From NCBI RefSeq assembly GCF_003129605.1, contig NZ_QBDX01000004.1, positions 744,001 through 808,000 of the forward strand: a stretch of DNA of 64,000 bases. The letters run 5' to 3'. The stretch is from Hyphobacterium indicum. Its GTDB lineage: Bacteria > Pseudomonadota > Alphaproteobacteria > Caulobacterales > Maricaulaceae. This document shows, one piece after another, positions 36,301 through 45,437 of the stretch (its first letter is position 1; each line of letters begins with the position of its first letter). The notes under the pieces were generated by a model, which worked only from the letters and a program-made list of their open reading frames with translations, did not search any database and was not told the DNA's origin. The translations under genes were made by a program, and so were the position numbers.

Positions 36301-36422
36301 TCGCCGCGCAAGATGTCTTCGCCGCCGAACAGGGTGAATTTCGGCTCATTGGCCAGGACGGGCGAGGCCATCGCCCATGCCAGTCCCATGCCGATGATCC
36401 AGAGCGCTCTCCCTGACCGCAT
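33357..36422 (-). CDS. Large exported HET-C-like protein
   Basis: A 1021-residue protein with a signal peptide (ALWIIGMGLAWAMASPVLA), so it is exported. Residues about 168-192 (AAHHLLGLSLHAVQDFYSHS) give the Hx(3)QDFxxH pattern of HET-C/zinc-dependent phospholipase C-like domains. Other His/Asp clusters nearby (PWHHEDMT, HLASLHFDD) could complete a metal site. The middle is beta-rich with no family I recognise. A Cys-rich C-terminal region (about 925-1015) has paired cysteines such as RCFEIALAGL. Lipase or effector activity is inferred. The gene fills the gap between two 89-bp repeats. Confidence 0.75.
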   Translation of the reverse strand: MRSGRALWIIGMGLAWAMASPVLANEPKFTLFGGEDILRGDPWHHEDMTCRAAAGDANCSGNRDTHLYPGTGFSPEAAHAMAWHADYIDSYLYSPLWWAQAVNPGGVLDGESGILNRYKASMSQYWHLASLHFDDLNSGAEVEATWQRYLAGVLIGLNWAADNDDVDAAHHLLGLSLHAVQDFYSHSTWIDHPDRRGRTYLDTPPVQRRSFAVLTGAYEDEIAPIQHGQFNLACSLYDRPAARRALDVLCTRGLPTSSISFCEAHRECQQSDSETVGVVVAGRETNIAVLAPPGIAMDTTWLAQIAADQRGLTTNSGRDAVRNPVSLAERVEGALPDSPLDTRIDRRTQERLGRVAGDIESSGSDRSDRPPEAAMFNPREMCRDVAGHGAACERESDFLFSEAKHLAIISSQQWLRLIGEYMSDRHPDFWRQVRTCRSASGVPVCHGDFSYSRPPREITGQFEHYAQLPFQFLTGGHDAPAANPFSDGWYLRVRIDTANSRGAGTDGDIYLEAGGERFLLDYLNTRNPDSPVRQSILTYNDFEAGDSQVYTVGPFAELPGAFTLFNDSASRREVRRAFFRSWGNRIRDRLEGLRHTFRNDQDYIGHIIWSVSRDELDELIRSGNSVTYRGETVRSQPGEAYVLMDGGAEGVYRIRLTVRRTAWDGDNTYRRWGEYEIGIRGLTVLRESRVDGATRTDEPFFFFALSAYGISEPEARSFGPYSGIGTDSRDRRLVSLSHVFAPVRLPPDGIVTLAGQGWESDNERSSDRDNLFAQFSTGVDPADADDYNQFLYEFGRTLGGDWRIENLTVHAFYRGERPQYGPVLDARIAGWIDEEERRSISLDTGAVHSIGVDLAAFGVTRSLNGQRRVPDWTARWATLRPPQATANTQLSPPGRPGLPAEPAISAPARTIDRDSLAAVRNTTRRSCAGQVQGQIAWNAQGTTRWASGNIERLCAGAENSGAPARCFEIALAGLNGESWTWQPALELCAGTFNAGARTDCYRQNRAAGHDRPSAIAACTPD

Positions 36423-36524
36423 GCCTGCCTCTCCCTGCCCGCCTCTGTCCTTTGAATGTGTGGAAAGACCCTAACATACCTGAGGGTGTTCAGATACGGC
36501 AGGCGGGGTGAGGCGCTTTTCCCA

Positions 36525-36613
36525 TGCGCGAAACGGTCACGCCGCGTCTGGGCCTCGCCGGCTGGTTCCGCATCAATCCCGGCGTCGGCGGTGGGCTCGA
36601 CCCAACGGGGTGA
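36525..36613 (+). pseudogene. Fragment of 2OG oxygenase gene 3' end (right copy of 89-bp direct repeat)
   Basis: It reproduces the last about 29 codons of the oxygenase gene at 33268-33356, including the reading frame (RPRLGLAGWFRINPG-like) and the stop codon, with 7 mismatches by eye. No start or body of the gene is present. Together the two copies bracket the HET-C-like gene. Confidence 0.85.
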
Positions 36614-36697
36614 AGGGCCTTCCTATTCGATTGGAATAAACACCTAGACCTTAACAACAGAATTGCCGATAGTTCTCGAAGGTCTTGGGGGCGTTGT

Positions 36698-37588
36698 TTG
36701 GCCAAAGTTGTACTCACCCAGAAAGACGATAGCGGGTACAAGGATGTTCCCGGAGAAGTATACCATTTTCCCGCCACGTATTTAAAAGCGGCCAACTCTG
36801 CGGTCGGCGATGCTTGTCTATTTTATGCACCCAAAAGAGGCGGCCACGGGGTTCACCGAATGGCCTACTGGGCGACGGCGATTATCCGGGAAATTCGCCC
36901 CGACCCGGCGTTAGCCGATCACTACTATGCAGACCTCGAGCATTTTCTTGAATTTACCAACCCTGTCCCGCTGGAGTCGGAAATTAGTGGTTTTTGGGAG
37001 TCGCGCCTCGATAATGACGGCGCCTTAAACAAAGGCACTATCCGAAGATCTGTCAGGCCCATCAAAGAGGATGAATTTCTCAGCATTTGCGCCGCGGGAT
37101 TCAAGGCGGGTTTGTATGATCCATCTTTAGGGGAACCAATTGACCCCTTTCCCGCGCTTGAAGAGGAGCAAACACCTTTCGAGCGCCCAACTATTCCAAC
37201 CCTTGTGAATCGAAAATTTCGCGACCGGATATTCGCAAAGCATATCCGTGATGCCTATGATTCAAGATGTGCAATAACGGGGCTGAAGATCATCAACGGT
37301 GGCGGCCGGGCAGAAATGGAAGCTGCGCACATTCAGCCTGTAGAACACCGCGGCCCAGATTTCGTACGAAACGGTTTAGCGTTATCTCGAACGGTTCATT
37401 GGATGTTTGATCGAGGACTAATCAGCATCGACGATGATTACAAATTGCTGACTGTTCCCCAATTGCTGCCTGAAGGAGTGGACCGCCTGTTCAATATGAG
37501 CGGTGAGATCACCGTACCAGATCGAGAGCGAGACAGACCGAGCCCGACATTTCTTCACTGGCATAGAGAGAACTGCTTCAAGGGCTAG
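36698..37588 (+). CDS. HNH endonuclease-domain protein (possible restriction enzyme)
   Basis: A 296-residue protein translated from a TTG preceded by a GGGGG site. The C-terminal part has an HNH nuclease: RCAITGLKI, then EAAHIQPVEHRGPDFVRNGLAL and HWMFDRGLISID. The N-terminal part (PGEVYHFPATYLKAA ... GDACLFYAPKR) resembles the PUA-like modules that read modified bases in HNH restriction enzymes. Its base composition is distinctly more AT-rich than its neighbours, a sign of transfer. No methyltransferase is nearby, consistent with a modification-dependent enzyme or an orphan. Confidence 0.8.
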   Translation: MAKVVLTQKDDSGYKDVPGEVYHFPATYLKAANSAVGDACLFYAPKRGGHGVHRMAYWATAIIREIRPDPALADHYYADLEHFLEFTNPVPLESEISGFWESRLDNDGALNKGTIRRSVRPIKEDEFLSICAAGFKAGLYDPSLGEPIDPFPALEEEQTPFERPTIPTLVNRKFRDRIFAKHIRDAYDSRCAITGLKIINGGGRAEMEAAHIQPVEHRGPDFVRNGLALSRTVHWMFDRGLISIDDDYKLLTVPQLLPEGVDRLFNMSGEITVPDRERDRPSPTFLHWHRENCFKG

Positions 37589-37605
37589 GGAATCGAGCGC
37601 TTCCC

Positions 37606-39414
37606 CTAATCCCCGTCCATCTTCAGCGCGGCGATGAAGGCTTCCTGCGGGATTTCGACCCGGCCGAACTGGCGCATCTTCTTCTTGCCCGCCTTCTGCT
37701 TTTCCAGAAGCTTGCGCTTGCGCGTCGCATCGCCGCCATAGCATTTCGCGGTCACGTCCTTGCGCAGCGCCGAGAGCGTTTCACGCGCAATGATCCGCCC
37801 GCCAATGGCGGCCTGGATCGGGATTTTGAACATGTGCCGCGGGATCAGGTCTTTCAGCTTCTCGCACATTGACCGGCCACGCGCTTCGGCACGGGTGCGG
37901 TGCACGATCATGGAGAGCGCATCGACCGGCTCGTCATTGACCAGGATGGACATCTTCACGAGATCATTCTCGCGGTAATCCTTCCACTGATAGTCAAACG
38001 AGGCATAGCCCTTGGTCACCGATTTCAGCCGGTCATAGAAATCAAACACCACCTCGTTCAGCGGCAATTCGTAGACCACCATGGCGCGGGACCCGGCATA
38101 GGTCAGTTGCTGCTGGATGCCGCGGCGGTCCTCGCACAGCTTCAGAATACCGCCCAGATATTCATCCGGAACGAGAATGGTCGCCGTGATCCAGGGTTCG
38201 GAAATCGAGGCCACCTTCACCGGATCGGGCATGTCCGCCGGATTGTGCAGGTCCAGCTCGGTCCCGTCCGTCAGGGTCAGCTTGTAGACCACGGATGGCG
38301 CCGTCGTGATCAGCTCGACATTGTATTCGCGTTCCAGCCGCTCGCGGATGACTTCCAGATGAAGAAGGCCGAGGAATCCGCAGCGGAAGCCGAATCCCAG
38401 CGCCGCCGAGGTCTCCATCTCGAAGGAGAAGGAGGCGTCATTCAGCGCCAGCCGCTCGATCGCATCGCGCAAATCCTCGAACTCGGCACTGTCCACCGGG
38501 AACAGCCCGCAGAACACGACCGGTATGGCCGGTTTGAAGCCGGGCAGCATCTTGTCCGTCGGGCGCTTTTCATCGGTGATCGTGTCGCCGACGCGCGCAT
38601 CGCGCACCTGCTTGATCGAGGCATTGAGATAGCCGATCTCGCCCGGACCCAGCGCCTCCACGCTGGTCTTGGCCGGTGTGAAGACACCGACACCATCCAC
38701 ATGATAGCTGCCGCCCGTGCCCATCAGGCGCACGCGCATGCCCTTTTTCAGCTGGCCCTCGATCACGCGCACCAGGCAGATGACGCCCAGATAGGGATCA
38801 TACCAGCTATCCACCAGCAACGCCTTCAGCGGCGCGCCGGGGTCGCCATATTTGGGCGGTGGCAATCGGGTGACGATGGTTTCCAGCACCTGGTCGACAT
38901 TCAGCCCGGTCTTGGCCGAGATCTCGACGGCGTCCTGTGCCTCGATGCCGATCACATCCTCGATCTGCTGCTTGACGCGCTCCGGTTCGGCGGCCGGCAG
39001 ATCGATCTTGTTCAGCACCGGCGCGATTTCCAGATCGGCATCAATTGCCTGATACACATTGGCCAGCGTCTGTGCCTCCACGCCCTGCGCGGCATCGACC
39101 ACCAGCAGCGCGCCTTCACAGGCATAGAGGGAGCGCGAGACTTCATAGGCGAAATCGACATGTCCGGGCGTGTCGATCAGGTTCAGGATATAGGTCTTGC
39201 CATCCTTGGCCGTATATTCCAGCCGCACGGTCTGGGCCTTGATGGTAATGCCCCGCTCGCGCTCCAGCTCCATATTGTCGAGCACCTGCTCCTTCATTTC
39301 GCGCTGGGTCAGCCCGCCGGTGATCTGGATCAGCCGGTCGGCAAGCGTGGACTTCCCATGGTCGATATGCGCGACAATGGAGAAATTCCGGATAAGGGAT
39401 TGGTCCTGGTTCAT
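37606..39414 (-). CDS. lepA: Elongation factor 4 (LepA)
   Basis: A 602-residue translational GTPase that binds ribosomes. The G domain begins [21 protein letters not shown] with the P-loop, followed by DTPGHVDF and NKIDLPAA. The C-terminal LepA-specific region ([20 protein letters not shown] ... [22 protein letters not shown]) is diagnostic. The start at 39414 gives the family length, and longer in-frame starts are not supported. It converges with the HNH gene, 17 bp apart. Confidence 0.97.
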   Translation of the reverse strand: MNQDQSLIRNFSIVAHIDHGKSTLADRLIQITGGLTQREMKEQVLDNMELERERGITIKAQTVRLEYTAKDGKTYILNLIDTPGHVDFAYEVSRSLYACEGALLVVDAAQGVEAQTLANVYQAIDADLEIAPVLNKIDLPAAEPERVKQQIEDVIGIEAQDAVEISAKTGLNVDQVLETIVTRLPPPKYGDPGAPLKALLVDSWYDPYLGVICLVRVIEGQLKKGMRVRLMGTGGSYHVDGVGVFTPAKTSVEALGPGEIGYLNASIKQVRDARVGDTITDEKRPTDKMLPGFKPAIPVVFCGLFPVDSAEFEDLRDAIERLALNDASFSFEMETSAALGFGFRCGFLGLLHLEVIRERLEREYNVELITTAPSVVYKLTLTDGTELDLHNPADMPDPVKVASISEPWITATILVPDEYLGGILKLCEDRRGIQQQLTYAGSRAMVVYELPLNEVVFDFYDRLKSVTKGYASFDYQWKDYRENDLVKMSILVNDEPVDALSMIVHRTRAEARGRSMCEKLKDLIPRHMFKIPIQAAIGGRIIARETLSALRKDVTAKCYGGDATRKRKLLEKQKAGKKKMRQFGRVEIPQEAFIAALKMDGD

Positions 39415-39570
39415 GAGGCGGGACGTAGCATCGGGATAGCGTTCCGCCAAGCGCCGTTTGCGCTGATTTGCGGCGCTTAACCTCGCCCTAACCGAAGCGC
39501 CATTGTCTTGCCCGAATTGACGCGCAGATTCATATGCGAATATGCGCTGATTGTCAGGAGACAGATTGCC

Positions 39571-40167
39571 ATGACCTTGCCCCGCCTCGCCCTGGCCCTG
39601 CTGGCCGCCACCGGCCTCGCCTTTGCCGCCCATGCCCAGGAAGAAACCGATTACGGACAGCCCAGCCGCTATTCCGAAGATGTCGACGGCTATTCCCAGG
39701 AAGAAGTGGTCGATGCCGTGTCCGACTTTTTCGGCGTCACTGCCGAAGCGGCCGCCGCCGTCGTCGAGCGCGTCTTCTCCGATCTCGGCCGTCCGGTGGG
39801 CTATGTGGCCGGCGAGGAAGTGGCCGGCGCCGTCGGGGTCGGCCTGCGCTATGGTGAAGGATATCTGACCATGCGAGATGGCCGCCGCCAGCATGTCTAC
39901 TGGCAGGGCCCCTCCATCGGCTTTGACACGGGCGGCAATGCCAGCCGCGTCTTCGTGCTGGTCTACCGCATGAATGATCCGGACCAGATTTTCCGCCGTT
40001 TTCCCGGCGTCGAGGGCTCGGCCTATTTCGTCGGCGGCATGGGTGTGAATTATCAGCGCGCCGATGGCATCACGCTGGCCCCGATCCGCTCGGGCGTCGG
40101 CCTCCGCGCGGGCGCCAATATCGGCTATCTCGCCTATTCCCGCCGCCGCAACTGGCTGCCTTTCTAG
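39571..40167 (+). CDS. eipA: DUF1134/EipA-like envelope protein
   Basis: A 198-residue exported protein: signal peptide ([17 protein letters not shown]), then the DUF1134 body ([20 protein letters not shown] ... [21 protein letters not shown] ... [20 protein letters not shown]). The homologue in Brucella is the periplasmic envelope-integrity protein EipA, largely restricted to alphaproteobacteria. An AGGAG site precedes the ATG at 39571. The gene diverges from lepA, leaving 156 bp for two promoters. Confidence 0.87.
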   Translation: MTLPRLALALLAATGLAFAAHAQEETDYGQPSRYSEDVDGYSQEEVVDAVSDFFGVTAEAAAAVVERVFSDLGRPVGYVAGEEVAGAVGVGLRYGEGYLTMRDGRRQHVYWQGPSIGFDTGGNASRVFVLVYRMNDPDQIFRRFPGVEGSAYFVGGMGVNYQRADGITLAPIRSGVGLRAGANIGYLAYSRRRNWLPF

Positions 40168-40175
40168 GCTTTCCC

Positions 40176-40691
40176 ATGCAGATCAGGACCGCCGTCGAGG
40201 ACGATCATGACGGCATAAAGGCAGTTCTGGACGCAGCTTTCGATCAGCCCGATGAGAGCCGCATTGTCGAGCGCCTGCGTAACGATGATGCCGACAGTCT
40301 CGAACTCGTCGCCGATCATCATGGCGACATTGCCGGCATGGTGATGTTCTCGCCCGCCAGTGCGCATCTCGACGATGGCACCCTGTTGCGGGGGCTGGGC
40401 CTCGGCCCCGTCGCCGTGAAGCCGGACCATCAGAACAGGGGCATCGGCAGCGCCCTGATCGAAGCCGGGCTGGAGCATTTTTTGCCCTATCCCGTCGCCT
40501 TCTTCTGTGTGCTGGGCGCGCCGGATTATTATGCCCATTTCGGCTTCACCCCGGCGATCGAGCGCGGCTGGCGCTGGTTCGCCGATGACGGCTCCATTCC
40601 GGAAATGGCGCAGGCCTTCCAGATCCGCCTGCCCCGGCCACTGCCCGCAGGCCATGGCATTGTACGCTATCACCCGGCTTTTGAACTGTGA
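40176..40691 (+). CDS. GNAT-family N-acetyltransferase
   Basis: A 171-residue acetyltransferase. Motif A ([25 protein letters not shown], about residues 73-97) binds the pyrophosphate of acetyl-CoA, and the next strand ([19 protein letters not shown]) is typical of the YhbS-like subgroup. The acceptor is unknown. It follows the EipA-like gene by 8 bp and may share its transcript. Confidence 0.88.
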   Translation: MQIRTAVEDDHDGIKAVLDAAFDQPDESRIVERLRNDDADSLELVADHHGDIAGMVMFSPASAHLDDGTLLRGLGLGPVAVKPDHQNRGIGSALIEAGLEHFLPYPVAFFCVLGAPDYYAHFGFTPAIERGWRWFADDGSIPEMAQAFQIRLPRPLPAGHGIVRYHPAFEL

Positions 40692-40939
40692 GTGAAATCA
40701 TTTGCTATTGGCGGCAATCCGTGTGAGAGAGCGCCGGTCTTCGTGCCGCGCGTAGATGTCCGGGCAACCGGTCAGGCGGTACGCCATAGGCCGAGCCATC
40801 CTGCATGTTGCCGGATCGCCGTAAGCCCCACCCTCACTTTTGATGAGGGGCCATCAGGCGGCTGGTCTACGCAAGCTCCCTATTTTGAAAAACCGCACCG
40901 CGCGGGAACCGGCTTGGCCCGTTCCGGCGCGATACGACC
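40692..40939. other. Leader region of the DEAD-box helicase gene
   Basis: About 250 bp without a gene. A hairpin with arms CCCTCA (40831-40836) and TGAGGG (40844-40849) lies about 90 bp before the helicase start. A long 5' leader is common for cold-responsive helicase genes, but nothing further can be shown here. Confidence 0.35.
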
Positions 40940-42337
40940 ATGAAAGTTGAATTTTTGACCCAGTTTACAGATCTCGGCCTTGCCGAGCCGATTCTCAAAG
41001 CCCTCACAGATGAAGGCTACACCACACCCACACCGATCCAGGCCGAAGCCATTCCGGCGCTGATGGCCGGGCGCGACCTTCTGGGCACCGCCCAGACCGG
41101 TACCGGCAAGACTGCGGCCTTCACCCTGCCCATCCTTGATGCCATCGTGAAATCAAAGAGCCGCGCGCAAGGCAAGTCCTGCACCGTCCTCATCCTGGCA
41201 CCCACACGCGAGCTCGCACTGCAGATTGCGGAATCGGTGAAAACCTATGGCCGCCATGTGCGCCCCACCCTCGCCGTCGTCATGGGCGGTGTGAAACCCG
41301 GTGCCCAGATCCGCACCATGCAGCGCGGCGTCGATGTCCTCATCGCCACGCCGGGCCGCCTGATGGATCACATGCAGACCGGAGCGATCAATCTCGGCAG
41401 CGTCAAGACCGTCATTCTCGACGAGGCCGACCAGATGATGGATCTCGGCTTCCTGCCGGCCATCCGCCGGATTCTGGCCGCCACGCCGTCAAACCGTCAG
41501 ACCGCGCTCCTGTCCGCGACCATGCCGAAACCGATCCGCGCCCTGGCGCATGATTTCCTCACCGATCCGGTCCAGATCTCGGTCGCGCCGGTCGCCCGTC
41601 CGATCGAACAGATCACCCAGTCCGTCCAGTTCCTCGACCGGCCGCAGAAGCTCGAGCGCCTCGTGCGCGTGCTCAGCGTGCCGGAAATGACCAGCGGCAT
41701 TGTCTTCACCCGCACCAAGCGCGGGGCCGACAAGGTGGCCCAGCGTCTGGCCAAGGCCGGTCTCGGTGTTGACGCCATCCATGGCAACAAGAGCCAGAAC
41801 CAGCGCCAGCGGGCCCTCGATGCCTTCAAGAAAGGCAAGACCCAGATCCTCGTGGCCACCGATATTGCGGCACGCGGCATTGATATCGACGGCGTCTCGC
41901 ACGTCATCAATTTCGAATTGCCGAATGTACCGGAATCCTATGTCCACCGCATTGGCCGGACGGCCCGTGCGGGCAATACCGGTATCGCGGTCGCCTTCTG
42001 TGACGAGGAAGAAAAGCCGCTGTTGAAGGATATTGAACGCCTCATCGGCTATCGTCTTGCCGTCACCAATGAGGATGGCGTGGAGCAGCACCCCTCCAAG
42101 CCCTTCACCGAAGAGCCGCGCGGTCCGGCGCCGGTCAAGAAATCCCGTCCCCGCGGCGGCCGTAACCGCAATCGCGGCCCGCGTCCGGACGGTCAGGGCA
42201 ACGCAGCGGCCGGAAATGGCAATGGCAATGCGTCGCCGAAACGCTTCGGCAAGAGCAAGTTCAAACCAGCCGGTGGCGGAAAGCCGGGTCAGTCCCGTTC
42301 GCCGCGTCCCAATGGTGAAAACCGCCGCTCGGCCTGA
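40940..42337 (+). CDS. rhlE: DEAD-box ATP-dependent RNA helicase (RhlE-like)
   Basis: A 465-residue RNA helicase acting in RNA decay or ribosome assembly. The motifs in order are: TPIQAEAIP (Q), AQTGTGKTAAF (I), PTRELALQ (Ia), TPGRL, DEADQM (II), SAT (III), then ARGIDIDGV and HRIGRTARAG in domain 2. A basic, Arg/Gly/Asn-rich tail (from about residue 395) should bind RNA non-specifically. The gene is monocistronic and converges with pheT. Confidence 0.93.
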   Translation: MKVEFLTQFTDLGLAEPILKALTDEGYTTPTPIQAEAIPALMAGRDLLGTAQTGTGKTAAFTLPILDAIVKSKSRAQGKSCTVLILAPTRELALQIAESVKTYGRHVRPTLAVVMGGVKPGAQIRTMQRGVDVLIATPGRLMDHMQTGAINLGSVKTVILDEADQMMDLGFLPAIRRILAATPSNRQTALLSATMPKPIRALAHDFLTDPVQISVAPVARPIEQITQSVQFLDRPQKLERLVRVLSVPEMTSGIVFTRTKRGADKVAQRLAKAGLGVDAIHGNKSQNQRQRALDAFKKGKTQILVATDIAARGIDIDGVSHVINFELPNVPESYVHRIGRTARAGNTGIAVAFCDEEEKPLLKDIERLIGYRLAVTNEDGVEQHPSKPFTEEPRGPAPVKKSRPRGGRNRNRGPRPDGQGNAAAGNGNGNASPKRFGKSKFKPAGGGKPGQSRSPRPNGENRRSA

Positions 42338-42362
42338 CGCGCCGCGTCGTGCAAAGTAAAGA

Positions 42363-42389
42363 TTTCTTCCCCTGCTGCGGGGGGAGAAA
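42363..42389. terminator. Hairpin between convergent rhlE and pheT
   Basis: TTTCTTCCCC and GGGGGGAGAAA form a stem around TGCTGC with one internal irregularity. It lies between the convergent stops of the helicase and pheT and could stop transcription both ways. It is also an inverted short copy of the last hairpin of the mosaic repeat at 45438-45534. Confidence 0.55.
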
Positions 42390-42390
42390 C

Positions 42391-44790
42391 CTACCCTCTC
42401 AGAGCGGCCCCCGTCGCCTTTTCAACCGACGCCACAATCTTCGCCGCGACCGCATCGATTTCCTTGTCGGTCAGGGTTTTCTCACGCGGCTGGATCACGG
42501 CCTCGATGGCCAGTGAGACCTGGCCCTCGGGCACGCCCTTGCCGGCATAGACATCAAACACCGAGACATCCGTGATCATCGCCTTGTCGGCACCTTTCGC
42601 GGCGCGCACCAGCGTGTCCGCGGCCACGGCGGAATCAACGAGGAAGGCAAAGTCACGCTTCACCGGTGTCAGCCCGGCCCGGTCAAGCGCCGGACGTGCC
42701 TTGGTCTCCGCCTTCTTCTTCGGTGACGGAATGCCGTCGAGAAGGATTTCAAACCCGATGACGCGGCCCTCGACGCCCAGCGCCTTCAGCACCCGCGGAT
42801 GCAGCTCGCCGAATTCGGCCAGCACGTTTTTCGGCCCCAGTCGCAAAACCCCGGAGCGCCCCGGATGCCACCAGTTGCGCGCCTCGGCTGCAACCTGTAG
42901 CGACTCCACCGGCGCACCGGCGGCTTCCAGCGCCGCGATCGCATCCGCCTTGGCGTCAAACAGATCGGCTTCGCGCGTCCCGGCCCAGTGGCGGCCGGCG
43001 GCACAATAGCGCACACCGGCGACAGCCATGCGCTGGCCGTCCGGCTTGTCGGTCAGATAGATTGGACCGGCCTCGAACAGGCGCGGATCCTCGATGCCCT
43101 TGTCAGCATTCTCCTGCAGCGCGGTCAGAAGATGGATAAGCGCGGTCGGCCGCATCACATCCAGATCCGAAGAGATCGGATTGGCCAGTTCCAGCCCCTC
43201 GCCATGTCCGCCAAACAGGGCGGCCTGATCCCGGTGACAGAAGGACCAGGTGACGGCCTCATGATAACCGCGCACCGCCAGCGCCCGGCGCGCATGCCGC
43301 GCCCGGTTCTGGCCCTCGGTGGCGGTCGGCTCGCGCCGCCCCGGCAGTTTCGGCAGCGAGACGGCCTCGATCCGGTTATAGCCGTGAATTCGCGCAATCT
43401 CCTCGACGAGATCGGCCTTCATCGTGCAATCACGGCGGAAGGTCGGCACTTCCACATGCAGCTTGTCGCCGCTTCCGGCGACGCCGAAGCCCAGATCCAT
43501 CAGGATTTTCGTGACGATACCGCCCGGCAGGTCCAGCCCGGTCAGGCGTTTGACCTCGGAGACCGGAAACTCGATCGGCTCTGGCGCTGATGGGGCTTCA
43601 CCCGCCATACGGATTTCGGACACCTCGCCCCCGCACAATTCGACGATCAACTGCGTGGCCAGATCGATTCCGGTCTCGATGGAACCGGTATCGACACCGC
43701 GCTCGAAGCGATAGCGCGCATCCGATTCAATCCCGGTCGCCCGGCCCGTCGCGCGGGTGATTTCCGGATCGAACCAGGCGCATTCGAGGAAGACATTGAC
43801 GGTGCCGTCAGTGACGCCGGACATCTCCCCGCCCATCACGCCGCCCAGGCCGAGACAGTGCTCCTCGTCCGCAATCACGCAGTGTTCGGCGGACGGCGTA
43901 TAGTGTTTGCCATCCAGAGCCTCGAACCGGTCCGCCTCGCCCTTGCCCCGGCGCGCAATAATCGTCTGGCCAATCTTGCCGGCATCATAGACGTGCAAGG
44001 GGCGGCAGCGGTCATAGGATACGAAATTGGTGATATCGGCGAGGATGTTGATCGGACGCAGGCCGATGGCTTCCAGCCGCCGCTTCAGCCAGTCCGGCGA
44101 GGGACCATTCTTCACGCCGCGAATATAGCGTCCGGCAAACACCGGGCAGGCTTCCGGCCATTCCAGCCGGATCTCGACCGGACAGGGAAAAGCGCCCTTG
44201 ATCTGCTTCGGTGCCGGCGTGATCACCTTGCCCAGCCCGGCAGCGGCCAGATCGCGCGCAATCCCGTCCACGCCCAGCCAGTCCGGCCGGTTGGGCGTCA
44301 CTTCAAAATCAATCACCGGATCATTCGCGCCCAGCGCCTCGGCGGCGGGGGCGCCGACCTGCCAATCACCTTTCAGATCGATAATGCCGTCATGATCCTC
44401 GCCGGCATTCAGCTCCTTCGCGGAACACAGCATGCCGTGGGATTCAATGCCGCGGATCTTCCGGGGTTTTTTATCCAGCGCGAAGTCCGCGCCCGGAATA
44501 TAGGTGCCGAGCGGCGCATAAACCGCCTTCATCCCGGCATGCGCATTGGGCGCGCCGCAAACAATCTGTTTGGTGCCTTCAAACGTCTCCACCGTGCAGA
44601 CTTTCAGCTTGTCGGCATCAGGATGTTTTTCTGCCGAGATCACATGCGCGACAGTGAAGGCGGACAGGGCTTCGGCCGGATTGTCGACATGCTCGACTTC
44701 CAGACCCGCCATGGTCATCGCCTCGACAATGTTATCGATGGAGGCATCGGTTTCCAGATGCGCTTTCAGCCAGGAGAGGGTGAATTTCAT
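42391..44790 (-). CDS. pheT: Phenylalanyl-tRNA synthetase beta subunit
   Basis: A 799-residue subunit that, with PheS, charges tRNA-Phe. The N-terminal tRNA-binding domain (VGHVISAEKHPDADKLKVC-like) is followed by B3/B4 editing and B5 domains, and the C-terminal ferredoxin-fold anticodon-binding domain (RDFAFLVDSAVAADTLVRA ... GKGVPEGQVSLAIEAVIQP) is present. Length is normal. Unusually, it is separated from pheS by an extra gene whose stop it overlaps by 4 bp. Confidence 0.97.
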   Translation of the reverse strand: MKFTLSWLKAHLETDASIDNIVEAMTMAGLEVEHVDNPAEALSAFTVAHVISAEKHPDADKLKVCTVETFEGTKQIVCGAPNAHAGMKAVYAPLGTYIPGADFALDKKPRKIRGIESHGMLCSAKELNAGEDHDGIIDLKGDWQVGAPAAEALGANDPVIDFEVTPNRPDWLGVDGIARDLAAAGLGKVITPAPKQIKGAFPCPVEIRLEWPEACPVFAGRYIRGVKNGPSPDWLKRRLEAIGLRPINILADITNFVSYDRCRPLHVYDAGKIGQTIIARRGKGEADRFEALDGKHYTPSAEHCVIADEEHCLGLGGVMGGEMSGVTDGTVNVFLECAWFDPEITRATGRATGIESDARYRFERGVDTGSIETGIDLATQLIVELCGGEVSEIRMAGEAPSAPEPIEFPVSEVKRLTGLDLPGGIVTKILMDLGFGVAGSGDKLHVEVPTFRRDCTMKADLVEEIARIHGYNRIEAVSLPKLPGRREPTATEGQNRARHARRALAVRGYHEAVTWSFCHRDQAALFGGHGEGLELANPISSDLDVMRPTALIHLLTALQENADKGIEDPRLFEAGPIYLTDKPDGQRMAVAGVRYCAAGRHWAGTREADLFDAKADAIAALEAAGAPVESLQVAAEARNWWHPGRSGVLRLGPKNVLAEFGELHPRVLKALGVEGRVIGFEILLDGIPSPKKKAETKARPALDRAGLTPVKRDFAFLVDSAVAADTLVRAAKGADKAMITDVSVFDVYAGKGVPEGQVSLAIEAVIQPREKTLTDKEIDAVAAKIVASVEKATGAALRG

Positions 44791-45422
44791 TGATCGGCTC
44801 CCGCCGTTTCTGGAGTATCATCTTGAAGTGATGGCGGCGGGATGAAGGCTTCCGAACCATAACGTTCGAAGACATCGACCCCGGGATCGGGACAGGAAGC
44901 GACGGGCCGCCGGTCCCGCACCTGAACGGTGGCGACCCAGCAGCGGTCGAAGACCGAGCAGTAGCAGATCTCGACATCCCAACGTTCCCATTCCGCGAAC
45001 AGCGCGGCAATATTGTCCGCATCCACCTCGTCCGCCGGCCAGGCAGCCGAGATCGGCGTGACCAGCTCGCCGGGCGCGATCACACGTCCGGTCAACGTCA
45101 CCCAGGACCGGTCGACCTGCCCCTCGGGCATGCCGCTGAACATGCCATCAATGCGCTCGACCGGCTCACCATCCTGCAGCGGTGTGACATTGCGGATGAA
45201 AGCCGGACCGACACCATTATTCGCCACGCGCAGGCCCAGCGTGAGCTGATCGTCAACGGTCCGCGTGAAGGCATCGACCTGCAGGGCGGGGACCACTGCC
45301 CCATGTTGCTGGGCGCGCATCACCCGCGCCTGATCCCACGCCACGTACAGCGCCGCGAGACCGACGACCATCGCGCCGATGGCGGTGAGCGCCTGATGAT
45401 TGGATTTGAACCACTTGAGCAT
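44787..45422 (-). CDS. Membrane-anchored protein of unknown function within the pheST operon
   Basis: A 211-residue protein with one N-terminal transmembrane helix (ALTAIGAMVVGLAALYVAWDQARVM) and a beta-rich outside domain (LTLGLRVANNGVGPAFIRNV) that reads like a small immunoglobulin-type fold. A Cys cluster (EICYCSVFDRCWVATV) follows. I recognise no named family. A GGGAGG site supports the ATG at 45422. A longer in-frame start would run through the repeat region. It is coupled to pheT by a 4-bp overlap. Confidence 0.75.
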   Translation of the reverse strand: MLKWFKSNHQALTAIGAMVVGLAALYVAWDQARVMRAQQHGAVVPALQVDAFTRTVDDQLTLGLRVANNGVGPAFIRNVTPLQDGEPVERIDGMFSGMPEGQVDRSWVTLTGRVIAPGELVTPISAAWPADEVDADNIAALFAEWERWDVEICYCSVFDRCWVATVQVRDRRPVASCPDPGVDVFERYGSEAFIPPPSLQDDTPETAGADQ

Positions 45423-45437
45423 CAGCGCCTCCCTTTT

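Noticed and set aside
37900-39480. Long plus-strand reading frame opposite lepA
   Set aside because: lepA on the other strand is unambiguous. The antisense frame is open only because of codon bias.
43858-44793. Plus-strand reading frame opposite pheT
   Set aside because: Antisense to conserved PheT domains, with no recognisable features.
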